DNA from: Heterohyrax brucei
Lineage: Eukaryota > Chordata > Mammalia > Hyracoidea > Procaviidae
Assembly: GCA_028571685.1 (NCBI GenBank)
Contig: CM053140.1
Coordinates: 56,426,201-56,490,200, forward strand
DNA: 64,000 bases
Reading direction: 5' to 3'
Part shown: positions 54,775 through 64,000 of the stretch, piece after piece
Layout of the letters: each line of letters starts with the position of its first letter
Position numbering within the stretch: the first letter of the stretch is position 1
Translations under genes and position numbers: made by a program
The notes under the pieces: generated by a model
The model's input: the letters and a program-made list of their open reading frames with translations, nothing else
Told to the model about the DNA's origin: nothing
The model's database searches: none

Positions 54775-55573
54775 GTAAGTGAGCCCGGAAGTCTGGTCCT
54801 GCCCTGGCTATGGCCCTGAAAGTGGGTACCTGGGCAGCCAGTTTGAGCCCAAACTGGCTTTGAACCTTTCTGGCCCAGGTCTGGCTGTGTTGAATGCCTA
54901 GAGCCTGCCCAGAGTTGCTTCCTGCGAAAGTGAGGGGGATACTTCAGGGCTCTAGGGCAATGGTGGTAGGTTGGAAGAAGGGCAGAAGGGTTCTAGAGTA
55001 GCCGGGATCTGGCAAGGGGCTTCTCATAGGCATGTATGAGGGAAGTTGAGAGGGCGGGCATTGAGCCTGTGTTAACTCCCAACCGCCCCAGTTGGCACTT
55101 ACTGGGTGGGTGGGGGAGTTCCCAGATGACTCTTAGGTCTCTATATACCTTAGTCCTGTCTCATTTGCCAGAGGGATCCCCCTCTTTTCCATACTGATCA
55201 GGAACAGAGGCTCAACTCTACCTCCCCAGTACGAGATAAACTGTACTTCCTATTGCGGTAAAACCAAAAACCTTTGTAGCAGGGGGAGGGGAGCCCCACG
55301 GGGAGGGCCTGGGGCTGGCGTGGGCCTTAGTCAGGGCCTCGGTTAGAGAATTCCTTTCTGCCCGTGTCTGGGTATCCCCAGGCAGAGCCACAAGAGAACA
55401 GGAGCACCATGGTGGTTTGACTCTCCCTGACCCATTTGTACAGATGCACTGGAGACTGGCTGTATTAGGGTGGCTAACTGGTTGGGCCTGTTGGGCCTCG
55501 TCTGCTGAAATCTGGTGGAAATGGACTTGCATTTGGGATGTCCCCTTGCCCATTAACTCTGTCTCTCCATCAG

Positions 55574-55690
55574 GATGAGGGTGTCCTCAAGGAGATCTCC
55601 ATCACGCACCATGTCAAGGCCGGCTCTGAGAAGGCTGACCCGTCCCATTTCGAGCTCCTCAAGGTTCTGGGCCAGGGATCCTTTGGCAAA
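55574..55690 (+). CDS. RPS6KA1: RPS6KA1 coding exon 3 (start of N-terminal kinase domain)
   Basis: This exon encodes residues 37-75, from [10 protein letters not shown] to GQGSFGK. It is the common exon to which both first exons splice. It contains the beginning of the N-terminal kinase domain (FELLKVLG) and most of the glycine-rich ATP loop LGQGSFGKV (residues 68-76), whose last residue lies in the next exon. The acceptor is ccatcag and the donor gtaagt; phase 0 at both ends. The upstream residues match the conserved RSK segment before the domain. Confidence 0.97.
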
Positions 55691-55854
55691 GTAAGTGCTG
55701 AGCCCACAGCTGGGAGGGCAGCACCAGCCATGTCAGAAGTGGGAGGTGAAGGGTCACCTCAGGATGTAGCACGTAAGAAGTTACTTCTCAGGTCATAGGG
55801 GTCAAGGGATCAAGGAGCAGGGGTTGATGGGCTTTTCTTCTATTGCCTTCCTAG

Positions 55855-55936
55855 GTCTTCCTGGTGCGGAAGGTCACCCGGCCTGACAGCGGGCATCTGT
55901 ATGCTATGAAAGTGTTGAAGAAGGCGACACTGAAAG
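55855..55936 (+). CDS. RPS6KA1: RPS6KA1 coding exon 4 (ATP-binding lysine)
   Basis: This exon encodes residues 76-102 plus the first base of codon 103. It completes the glycine loop (V76) and contains the VAIK-type motif YAMKVLKK, with the ATP-binding Lys94. Acceptor ttcctag. The donor gttact has the obligatory GT but departs from the consensus at +3 to +6, so it is the weakest donor in the set. It leaves in phase 1, and the join to the next exon restores Val103. Confidence 0.95.
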
Positions 55937-57119
55937 GTTACTGGGGAGCAGCTCTCTGCCTGAGCCCAGGCTGGGCACAGGGTTCACAAAGACAGCATAG
56001 TCCTTAGGACTTTGGGTCTGGTGGTGGAGGTAGCTGTATTCTCAGGAGCATCTAGTCTGAAGGAGGAGAAACTGGCCTGCTCTCAGCTGCACTGTATCCC
56101 ACCCTACCAGATAAGGCAGACAAGGCCTGCTTAGAAGAAAAGACTTCAAGCTGTTAACCCTACCTCTCCACCTCATCCCCACTCTCACTAATGAAGCCAC
56201 ATGCTGGTGACTAAGGCTGAAGATGGGTGTCTAAAAAGTAGTAGGGGGAATGTGATGTGTCTGTGGTGGCGTGGGGCCCTCAAATATGGCTGAGTAGAAG
56301 TGTTCTGACTGTTGGTAAAGTCGCTTCATGACACAGAGTTGGGAGAGACCTCTCTGGCCTCACTGCTCAGGCTGGAGAAGAGCGTGTGAGAAGTGGCAGG
56401 AACCCGGGGAGCCAGGTGGGCCAAGAGAGGGTGACAGTGAGGCAGGGCATAGAAGTGGATGGTACAGAGGTTCAGAGGAAGCATGAACCGAAGTCCAGCC
56501 TTCTGAGGACTTACAAGGAGTGTGAGGATGGTTGGTAGACATTTTCAGGCTGGACACTGCCTCTTTGTTTTACTTGGACCATGGACCAGGTGAAGTAGAG
56601 GCAATAGAAGGCCTTAAAAGATGTTATGGGTCATGTGGCCCTCAAAGGCTGTCTAGGATGTTGGTAGCTTTGGTACCCTGGGCCAGCCTGAAGTGGAGAT
56701 GAAAGTCATTCCCAGGAGAGATTGTGAGAGTCATAGGGGAAGAGAAAGATGAAAAGACTTGGTACTCCCCAGGAAGGCCTCCTAGACTGGAGCAGGAGAG
56801 GCTCAACGGGAGCCGTCAGTGCTGTGACACGGGGCTATGTGGGCTTGGTGGGGATACTCACAGGAGGGGGGACTACATCTAAGACCAGGAAGGCTCAGAG
56901 GCCAGGGGGACACCTGCAGAGTAGCCATTTGAGCTGTACTTTGAAGGACAAGTTAGAACTTCTCCATACAGAAAATAGTAGAGGAAGGACACCCAGGGGA
57001 GGAGAAGCAGCCTGGGCAGAAGTACAGAAGCAGGAAAACACAAAGTATATTTGGGAAACAGTGATTAGAATAGCTAACTTCAGAATGGTCCCTGCCATGT
57101 CCAGTGAAGGAAACAAGCA

Positions 57120-57279
57120 TGAGAATTCCACTGCCTTCAAGTGGATTCCAACTTACAGTGACCCTATAGGACAGAGTAAAACTGCCTTATAGAGTTTCCA
57201 GGGAGCACCTGGCAGATTTAAACTTCTGACCTCCTGATTAGCAGACGTGGCACTTAACCACTATGCCACCAGGGTTTCC
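57120..57279 (-). repeat. tRNA-derived SINE, antisense
   Basis: CCTTCAAGTGGATTCCAACT, GAGTTTCCAGGGAGCACCTG, antisense head CCACTATGCCACCAGGGTTT. Lies in intron 4. Confidence 0.9.
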
Positions 57280-57319
57280 ATGAAAATAGAGGGTAAAAAA
57301 AATGCTGCAAAGGGAAGTA

Positions 57320-57420
57320 CAAGCACCACAGGAGCCCAGAGGCCCTAACCCAGCTTGGGAGGTTAAGGAAGGCTTCCTGGAGGAGGTGAGGCCTGAAGTG
57401 AGTCCAAGAAGAGACATTTT
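57320..57420 (+). repeat. L2 LINE fragment
   Basis: AAGGAAGGCTTCCTGGAGGA and GGCCTGAAGTGAGTCCAAG. Confidence 0.7.
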
Positions 57421-58029
57421 CAGTGGTCCCAAACATGCCAAGGGTCAGAATTGCCTTTTATTTATTTATGTATTGTGAAAGAATGTATCAGAGAATGCCT
57501 GCTAGACCCATGAATCCAAATATCAGGCCCAGGGAATCCACATTTCTATCCGGCTTCCCAGGTTGCTTTTGCAGCCTGTAGACTGGAATTTGGGGACTTT
57601 TATACCAGATGAAGAGGTGAGATGGCTGGTAAGACATCCCAGGGAGAGATGCAGGGGCCTACAGGTCTGAGAGAACTGAGCACATGGGAGCTGGTTGCTC
57701 AGACTGGCTGATTTGCATGGCCCTTCCTGGGGCATGGTGGGAGAGAGGACCAGATAGATGGGCAGGGGTCTAAGGACCTATCTCTGAACCCTGCATGCGG
57801 GTGGGGACAAGAAGCAGACTAAGGAGCCAGAAACAGAAGGAAGGAAGAATCCTGAAGATTGAGTATCTCCCAAATGTCCCCATATCCTGGGGAATGAGCT
57901 TCAGGAACTGAGATCTAGAGAAACAAGTAGAAAGGAGAGCCCTTCTTAGCCAGAGTTTGGAGAATGGCTGTGCTGGGTAGCTGGCCTCTTGGGAGGGTTC
58001 TAGCGTGACCACTTTTCTCCGCTGGCCAG

Positions 58030-58110
58030 TGCGTGACCGGGTCCGGACCAAGATGGAGAGAGACATCCTGGCTGACGTCAACCACCCATTTGTGGTAAAG
58101 CTGCACTACG
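58030..58110 (+). CDS. RPS6KA1: RPS6KA1 coding exon 5 (alpha-C helix)
   Basis: This exon encodes residues 104-129 and shares codons 103 and 130 with its neighbours. It covers the region of the alpha-C helix (RTKMERDIL), whose Glu pairs with Lys94 in active AGC kinases, and the following HPFVVKLHY strand. Acceptor ctggccag, donor gtgaga. Entry with two bases and exit with one base fit exons 4 and 6. I see no difference from human in this segment. Confidence 0.97.
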
Positions 58111-58278
58111 GTGAGACCCACCTGCCTGCTCACTGGTCTTCACCCTTGCCTCTGGGCTGCTGCCTTCCCTGTATCTTGTGCCATCTCCCACCGGGCATGC
58201 CAAGAGAGTGGGGAGGGGGCCAGGGTAGTGTGTTCTGAGGCTGGCTGGCTCTACCACTGCTCTTTCCCCTCTCCCCAG

Positions 58279-58358
58279 CCTTCCAGACTGAGGGCAAGCT
58301 CTATCTCATTCTGGACTTCCTACGTGGCGGGGACCTCTTCACACGGCTCTCTAAAGAG
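58279..58358 (+). CDS. RPS6KA1: RPS6KA1 coding exon 6 (hinge)
   Basis: This exon encodes residues 131-156 and completes Ala130. It contains beta strand 5 and the hinge ([14 protein letters not shown]), which joins the two kinase lobes and contacts the ATP adenine, and ends TRLSKE. Acceptor ctccccag, donor gtgagt; leaves in phase 0. Confidence 0.97.
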
Positions 58359-59523
<1,165 letters not shown>

Positions 59524-59919
59524 TAAGTGAGGCCCCTAGCCCTGCCCTGGCCTCCCTGGTGAGTACAGAGGCCTCTTCCAGAACAGGGCTGCTCTGATGG
59601 AGGCAGCCATGGCTGTCCCCAAGAACATCTCCCACTTTGGGGCTGTCTGATGAGGGGGTGGGTAGAGGAGAGTGAGAGGCAGCAGGGGATGTGGTTGCAT
59701 GATCACTGGTACTGCCATTACCAAATGCCAGGCACCACCTTACTGGTATGTTGCCTACCTTTTTTTGCTAATCCAGTGTGACATCTAAAATGCTACCATG
59801 GAAGCTTATTCTTTTGGTTAGATATGGCCCTTTCTAGGACCATTTTTTCTTAACATCTGAATACCCTTATATGAAAACTTAGGAGCCAGGGCCAGGTGGT
59901 AAAGTGGAATAAGATTTGG

Positions 59920-60065
59920 CTTTAGAGTTAGGCAGTCCTGTCTTCACCACCTACCAGCTGTGTGAGTGCGGGGAGTTAGTTACTCAACCTTCTTGAACTT
60001 TAATTTCGCCATCATTAAAATGGTACTATTGTGTACCTATTTCCTACCATTGCTTCAAGGATTAG
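59920..60065 (+). repeat. MIR, sense
   Basis: GAGTTAGGCAGTCCTGTCTT, CCACCTACCAGCTGTGTGAG and AATTTCGCCATCATTAAAAT. In intron 7. Confidence 0.85.
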
Positions 60066-60307
60066 CAAGAAAAAGTTGGTCACATACCTGCATGATTCTG
60101 GGTGATGGTAGCACTAGTGATTATATAGTTCCCCAACAAGGTGAGCCTCCCTCCACCATCCCCCTATTCCATAATCACCCATTCATGAGACAGATCTGGG
60201 CAGGGTGCCTTCTCTGAGCCAGCCCAATCCCCACAGCCCCCATGGTGTCACTGGAACCCACTGAGGGGCTGCAGCTACGGGTCCTGACTTGCATCTCTTC
60301 ATTACAG

Positions 60308-60345
60308 CATTCTTCTGGATGAAGAGGGCCATATCAAACTAACTG
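60308..60345 (+). CDS. RPS6KA1: RPS6KA1 coding exon 8 (38-bp microexon)
   Basis: A very short exon for residues 193-204 (ILLDEEGHIKLT). It completes Asn192 with its first base and gives the first base of Asp205, the Asp of the DFG motif. Acceptor cattacag, donor gtgagc. Its length of 38 bp is not a multiple of three, so skipping it would shift the frame within the kinase domain. It is too short to be seen by open-frame length and was found by matching the RSK sequence between exons 7 and 9. Confidence 0.95.
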
Positions 60346-60459
60346 GTGAGCAGAGGTCTCAGGCCCCGGGGGGGAGGGCAGAATGGACTACTGGTGGGTC
60401 TGGGCTGAGTACAGGGCCTCATCCCTCCTGAGAGTCTGTGTCAGGCCCTGGGAAGTGGT

Positions 60460-60600
60460 CACAAGTCCAGGCCACAGACTCAGAACACCCTGGGTTTGAT
60501 CCCAACTCCCTACTTGGCTGGCTACATAACCTTGGACAAGTTGGCTAACCTTTGTGGACCTCAGCTTTCTCCTGAGTGTCATGGAGTGATGCCCTCAGGC
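60460..60600 (+). repeat. MIR, sense
   Basis: CCCTGGGTTTGATCCCAACT, CATAACCTTGGACAAGTTGG and CTCAGCTTTCTCCTGAGTGT. In intron 8, ending about 35 bp before the candidate hairpin. Confidence 0.85.
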
Positions 60601-60633
60601 TTCTGGGTCAGGGAGTTGAGCTTGTGATGGTTG

Positions 60634-60687
60634 GCAGTAAGGAAAACAGTCATCCCTAAAGATATGTCCTCTTGCCCTCCTTGATGC
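60634..60687 (+). ncRNA. MIR1976: Candidate mir-1976 orthologue: hairpin abutting the exon 9 acceptor
   Basis: The last 54 bases of intron 8, up to the AG of the acceptor, align with the human mir-1976 hairpin as I remember it, which lies within RPS6KA1. The 3' arm (60668-60687) differs from remembered miR-1976 at three of 20 positions, including one in the seed. The 5' arm starts GCAGTAAGGA and pairs with the 3' arm, but with three consecutive mismatches that break the human stem. It is therefore a mirtron-like locus, possibly degraded and not producing RNA here. The 3' arm is also the polypyrimidine tract of exon 9. Human sequence is recalled, not searched. Confidence 0.5.
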
Positions 60688-60689
60688 AG

Positions 60690-60832
60690 ACTTCGGCCTA
60701 AGCAAGGAGGCCATTGACCATGAGAAGAAGGCCTACTCCTTCTGCGGGACAGTGGAGTACATGGCCCCCGAGGTTGTCAACCGCCAGGGCCACACCCACA
60801 GTGCGGATTGGTGGTCCTATGGGGTGTTGATG
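60690..60832 (+). CDS. RPS6KA1: RPS6KA1 coding exon 9 (DFG, activation loop, APE)
   Basis: This exon encodes residues 206-252 and completes Asp205. It holds the FG of the DFG motif, the activation loop with the PDK1 site Ser221 in AYSFCGT, the substrate-pocket motif EYMAPE (Glu232) and the alpha-F segment [11 protein letters not shown]. Acceptor gatgcag, donor gtgagc; leaves in phase 0. At residue 240 it has Thr in GHTHSADWW where human, from memory, has Ser. All catalytic residues I can check are present, so the domain should be active. Confidence 0.97.
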
Positions 60833-61220
60833 GTGAGCACCCAGGCAGGAGCTTCGGGCCTTAGTTTACTCTGCTGTACAGTAAGGGGGGCTGATGGTCT
60901 CTAAGGCACTCCCCTCTGTTTTTGCACCCAGCCTGGTCTCACCCTCACTCAGCTGCAGTTTCCTTCCTTGGAAGAATCCCAGGCTTGCCTCTGCCTGGTA
61001 TACTCCTTACCTAAAACTGGTCCTCTACCTAGCCTAGGGCCCCTAGTGCAGCTCCTTGTGCTCTGGATTGGCAGAGGGTAAAAGCACAGACACTTTTCTT
61101 GGTCCGGGTGGGCTTGCATCCCCAACAGGCTAACAAGAATGCTGGGAATGGAGCAGAGTGGTCTAGGGAATATCACTGGGGAAGAAGACTGGGGAGTGGG
61201 CAACAGGAACCGAAGCCTGA

Positions 61221-61313
<93 letters not shown>

Positions 61314-61603
61314 TAAGCACTAGCCCTTCCTGGGCACCTCAGGGCCCCTCCCACCCCAGTTGGGACATAGTAATACCCTACATCTGTTTCAGCTCCCCTC
61401 ATGAGTGAGACCTCCTCTAGGTTAAGCATCATGTTTTCCAGGGGACCATTTTCATCTAGGAGACCTGTGGGAGGGGCCCCTGAAGCCTTTGAGAGATGAG
61501 TTAGTGGATGGCTTGTCTGAAAACTAGACCTGGATGGAGAGAGGGGGGAGACAGGGCTTCTGGGACAGGACTAAGCCCTCATGAGACCCTGGGGCTATTT
61601 CAG

Positions 61604-61692
61604 GGCAAAGCTAGGCATGCCCCAGTTTCTGAGCACGGAAGCCCAGAGCCTCCTGCGGGCGCTGTTCAAGCGGAATCCTGCCAACCGGCTCG
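61604..61692 (+). CDS. RPS6KA1: RPS6KA1 coding exon 11
   Basis: This exon encodes residues 277-305 ([10 protein letters not shown] to NPANRL), completes Lys276 and gives the first base of Gly306. It carries the alpha-H helix and the kinase subdomain XI Arg in NPANRLG. Acceptor atttcag, donor gtaagc. It matches human as I remember it. Confidence 0.96.
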
Positions 61693-61959
61693 GTAAGCAG
61701 CCCCAGCTTGGGAGGTGACGTGGTGGTGGGGAGCAGGGTACAGCTGCAGCCTCGGCCATGGGGCCACATCTGGGGCTGAAAGAGGCCGTTGTCCTTTGTG
61801 TGGGCAGACAATGCCTCTGGCCACCCTGCTTTCTGGCTCCATGTATGGACTTGGAGGGGTGGTGACCTGTGTGTAGGGGGAAGTTAGGAACAGAGTCATC
61901 CCCAGTGCCCCTGGGGACAAGGACAGAGCCCCCACACAGCTTCTCTGCCAAGGCTGTTG

Positions 61960-62245
61960 GTGCAGGAGAAATGGAGTGAGCTCAGGAGTCAGAAGACCCA
62001 GGTCCCATTTCTGGGCCTGCATTGGGTCCCACTGACTGGCATACAGTAGGTCGTCTATAAATGTTTGTGAAATGACTGAATGCCATTTATCAAGTGAGTG
62101 ACAATAGGCAGGTGACTTCACCTCCCTGAGCCTTAGCTTCTTTGTTTCATTTGGAGATGCTGAGCCCAGCCTAGCTCGCATGGCTGTGTTGATGAAGTGA
62201 AATCACGTGAATGTGCCGGGCCTGTAGTAGGTGCTCAGTACCTGC
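61960..62245 (+). repeat. MIR, sense
   Basis: GGAGTCAGAAGACCCAGGTC, then GGCAGGTGACTTCACCTCCC, CTGAGCCTTAGCTTCTTTGT and GTAGTAGGTGCTCAGTACCT. Two overlapping copies are possible. In intron 11. Confidence 0.75.
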
Positions 62246-62732
62246 TGGCGTACTTGGCTCCTGGTTTCACCTGGATCATGATCGGATTTGTAAGGGCTAG
62301 TCCAGGCCCCTGAGGATGAATGGAGTGATAGCTCATCTCGTGGTTAAAAGGCAATGGGATAAGAGCAATGGAGATGTGGCCTGGGTTGGGTAAATTGTAG
62401 GGTCCCCTGGGGACATTGAACAAATCTAGCATCTGTCCTGACTATGTGGCTTTAGACAAGTTGCGTAGCCTTTCTGCGTCTTCCTTCTCCCGTTAATACA
62501 TTGGAGCTTGATCATAAGAGGCTCTAGAAAGTAGAAACAGTAGGTAGCAGTAGTCGGGGCAATGGCTGAGTGGACTTAGGGCAGAGCAATCCCTTCCTCC
62601 TCCCTGCTCCAGCCTATTCTGAGGCCACTCGGGAGGCAGGGTGGTGTCAGGACAGCCTTCCCAGTGGGCTGAAAGATACCCATGGCAGGGGTCTGGTGTC
62701 CCATAGACAGCCCCTCATCTGAATTCTTGCAG

Positions 62733-62797
62733 GCTCTGGCCCCGACGGAGCAGAAGAAATCAAGCGGCATGTCTTCTACTCCACCATTGACTGGAAT
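62733..62797 (+). CDS. RPS6KA1: RPS6KA1 coding exon 12 (end of N-terminal kinase domain)
   Basis: This exon encodes residues 307-327 ([10 protein letters not shown] to TIDWN) and completes Gly306. The N-terminal kinase domain ends near here ([11 protein letters not shown]), before the AGC C-terminal extension. Acceptor cttgcag, donor gtgagt; leaves in phase 0. Confidence 0.96.
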
Positions 62798-63064
62798 GTG
62801 AGTGTGTCTGTCTACCACAGGACTTCAGTGGGGTCATGAAGGGGGGCAGGAGGGGCTCTCTGCTCTCTAGACCTTTGAATGCTGGAGCAGAAGGTGACAG
62901 AATAGCCTTTAGAGGCAAGGGCTGGCCTCCTGGAGGTCAAAGTATATGCCTCTTTCTGCTGGACATTGTAGCCTGTGATCTAAACCCATTACCTCTGCCT
63001 GCATGTGCTCCTGACAGGCTGTGGGGGTGCCCAAGGTGACCTGAGCACCTGCTCTGCCTTGCAG

Positions 63065-63167
63065 AAGCTGTACCGTCGTGAGATCAAACCACCCTTCAAA
63101 CCAGCTGTGGCCCAACCCGATGACACCTTCTACTTTGACACAGAGTTCACATCCCGCACTCCCAAGG
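63065..63167 (+). CDS. RPS6KA1: RPS6KA1 coding exon 13 (AGC tail, start of linker)
   Basis: This exon encodes residues 328-361 and one base of codon 362. It contains the AGC-kinase C-terminal extension (PPFKPAV, then [11 protein letters not shown]) and ends with SRTPK, where Thr359 is the residue known in human RSK1 as an ERK-dependent site in the linker. Ser363 and the hydrophobic motif with Ser380 must lie in the next exon, beyond the window. Acceptor ccttgcag, donor gtacgt. It leaves in phase 1. Confidence 0.96.
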
Positions 63168-64000
63168 GTACGTTGTTTTATCTGGGTTTGTCCTGGGTTG
63201 GTACAAGAGGAAAGCAGGGAGTCAGGGCAACTTGAGACCTAGGGCTGTCCAGAGACTCTGGCAGCCCAGGTACGTGGGCAGACAGGCGGGTCAGTTTCTG
63301 GCTCCACAGGAGTATTAACTCTTTGTCCTGGTCTCACTCTGCCAGGCTCTCCTACTCCAAGGCTCTGTGGGCCTCTTTGTGTCTGAGTGAGGGAGTTGGG
63401 GGTGAGTGGGTGGATGACGACACAATACAAAATTCAAGACCCCTGCCCTGGGCATCTTTCAGCCCACTGAGAAGACCGAGCACATCAGGTTCACACTCAC
63501 GTCAGGACTGAGGAATCTGACCCAGCAAAGCTGCATGGTAGAGACAGTGTGGAACAACAGAGGTGACAGAGCCTACAGATCAGGGGCAAGCATAGAAATT
63601 GGCTTTAGGTGACCTGACTACTGGACCCCAGTGTGCTCATCTGGAACATGGGCACAGCCACGGGCCTACTCATTTCCTGGGGTTGCTGCAAGAAGCTGGT
63701 GAGGGACATCTGGAAAGGAGCTCCGTAAATCCTGACTTTTTTAACCAGTTATTAGGTGCTTGTTCTGGGAGGGATGGGTTTTAGCAGAGGGGTGGGTGCT
63801 TTTTCACTGAGTCATGCACATTTCTGTTGACAGGGAGGTCAGCATTTCTCAAGCAGTCTGCCTTTATTCATTTTTCTGGAGAATAGATACTGGTCATTCC
63901 TGTGTGCCGGGTGCAGAGAGAACAGTGGTGAACAGGACAGACACATGCTCACCCTCTTATGGCCCAGGCTGTAGTGCAGGGTGAGGTGTGAGGGAAAGCT
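63168..64000 (+). other. RPS6KA1: RPS6KA1 intron 13, start
   Basis: No exon beginning with the expected DSPG residues of the linker is found before the window ends. The interval holds a MIR-like stretch (about 63590-63730) and the beginning of an L2-like sequence (about 63850-63965). Confidence 0.85.

Larger units (their letters stand above)
46985..55573 (+). other. RPS6KA1: RPS6KA1 intron 2, hosting the alternative promoter and exon
   Basis: An intron of about 8.6 kb, the longest fully inside the window. It holds MIR copies, one tRNA-like SINE (50562-50752), an older SINE (48424-48634), a 31-bp minisatellite (about 53700-54262) and the alternative first exon. The stretch 49,680-49,930 is unusually GC-rich and free of recognisable repeats; a conserved element is possible but cannot be shown from one sequence. 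Confidence 0.85.
55937..58029 (+). other. RPS6KA1: RPS6KA1 intron 4
   Basis: About 2.1 kb. It contains an antisense tRNA-derived SINE (57120-57279) and an L2-like stretch (57320-57420), besides unclassified sequence. No further exon is supported; codon 103 is split across this intron. Confidence 0.85.

Overview
The window is nuclear DNA of a placental mammal, almost certainly an afrothere and most like an elephant or its close relatives. The evidence is the repeat content: dozens of short tRNA-derived SINEs whose 3' ends match an RTE-type LINE, plus RTE, L1 and MaLR-like LTR copies of the kind I know from elephant, hyrax and sirenian genomes. There is no bacterial, phage or CRISPR content. 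The species call is inference.

Layout. Positions 1-14,100 and 16,100-39,400 are intergenic and built mostly from nested transposon fossils. One antisense L1 runs in pieces from about 6.9 to 12.9 kb, split by LTR, RTE and SINE insertions. One near full-length sense RTE runs from about 30.9 to 36.7 kb, split by an RTE fragment, a mariner-type MITE, a solo LTR and an L1 3' end. Between them, at about 14.3-15.25 kb, lies a CpG-rich, promoter-like island (YY1-type motif, E-box, GC boxes) with no gene I can assign.

From about 40.05 kb to the right edge the window holds the 5' part of RPS6KA1 (RSK1, p90 ribosomal S6 kinase 1) on the + strand. A CpG-island promoter is followed by exon 1 (40545-40607 coding) and twelve further coding exons ending at 63167. 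Together they give 1,084 coding bases, 361 complete codons plus one base, with every splice phase matching. They encode the N-terminal AGC kinase domain from the start Met to the TPK residues of the linker. The gene continues beyond the window with the rest of the linker and the C-terminal CaMK-type kinase domain. A second first exon (coding 54640-54774) encodes the alternative N-terminus of the longer isoform and splices in phase to the exon at 55574. The gene interior carries mainly old MIR and L2 repeats and only a few of the younger SINEs.

Points to look at first: a mirtron-like hairpin at the acceptor of exon 9, at the position and with the sequence expected of a miR-1976 orthologue but with an altered seed; a 31-bp degenerate minisatellite just upstream of the alternative first exon; an upstream ORF in that exon whose stop codon exists only after splicing; a long GT/CG Z-DNA-prone tract about 160 bp inside intron 1; and the orphan CpG island. 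I found no convincing new multi-gene system.
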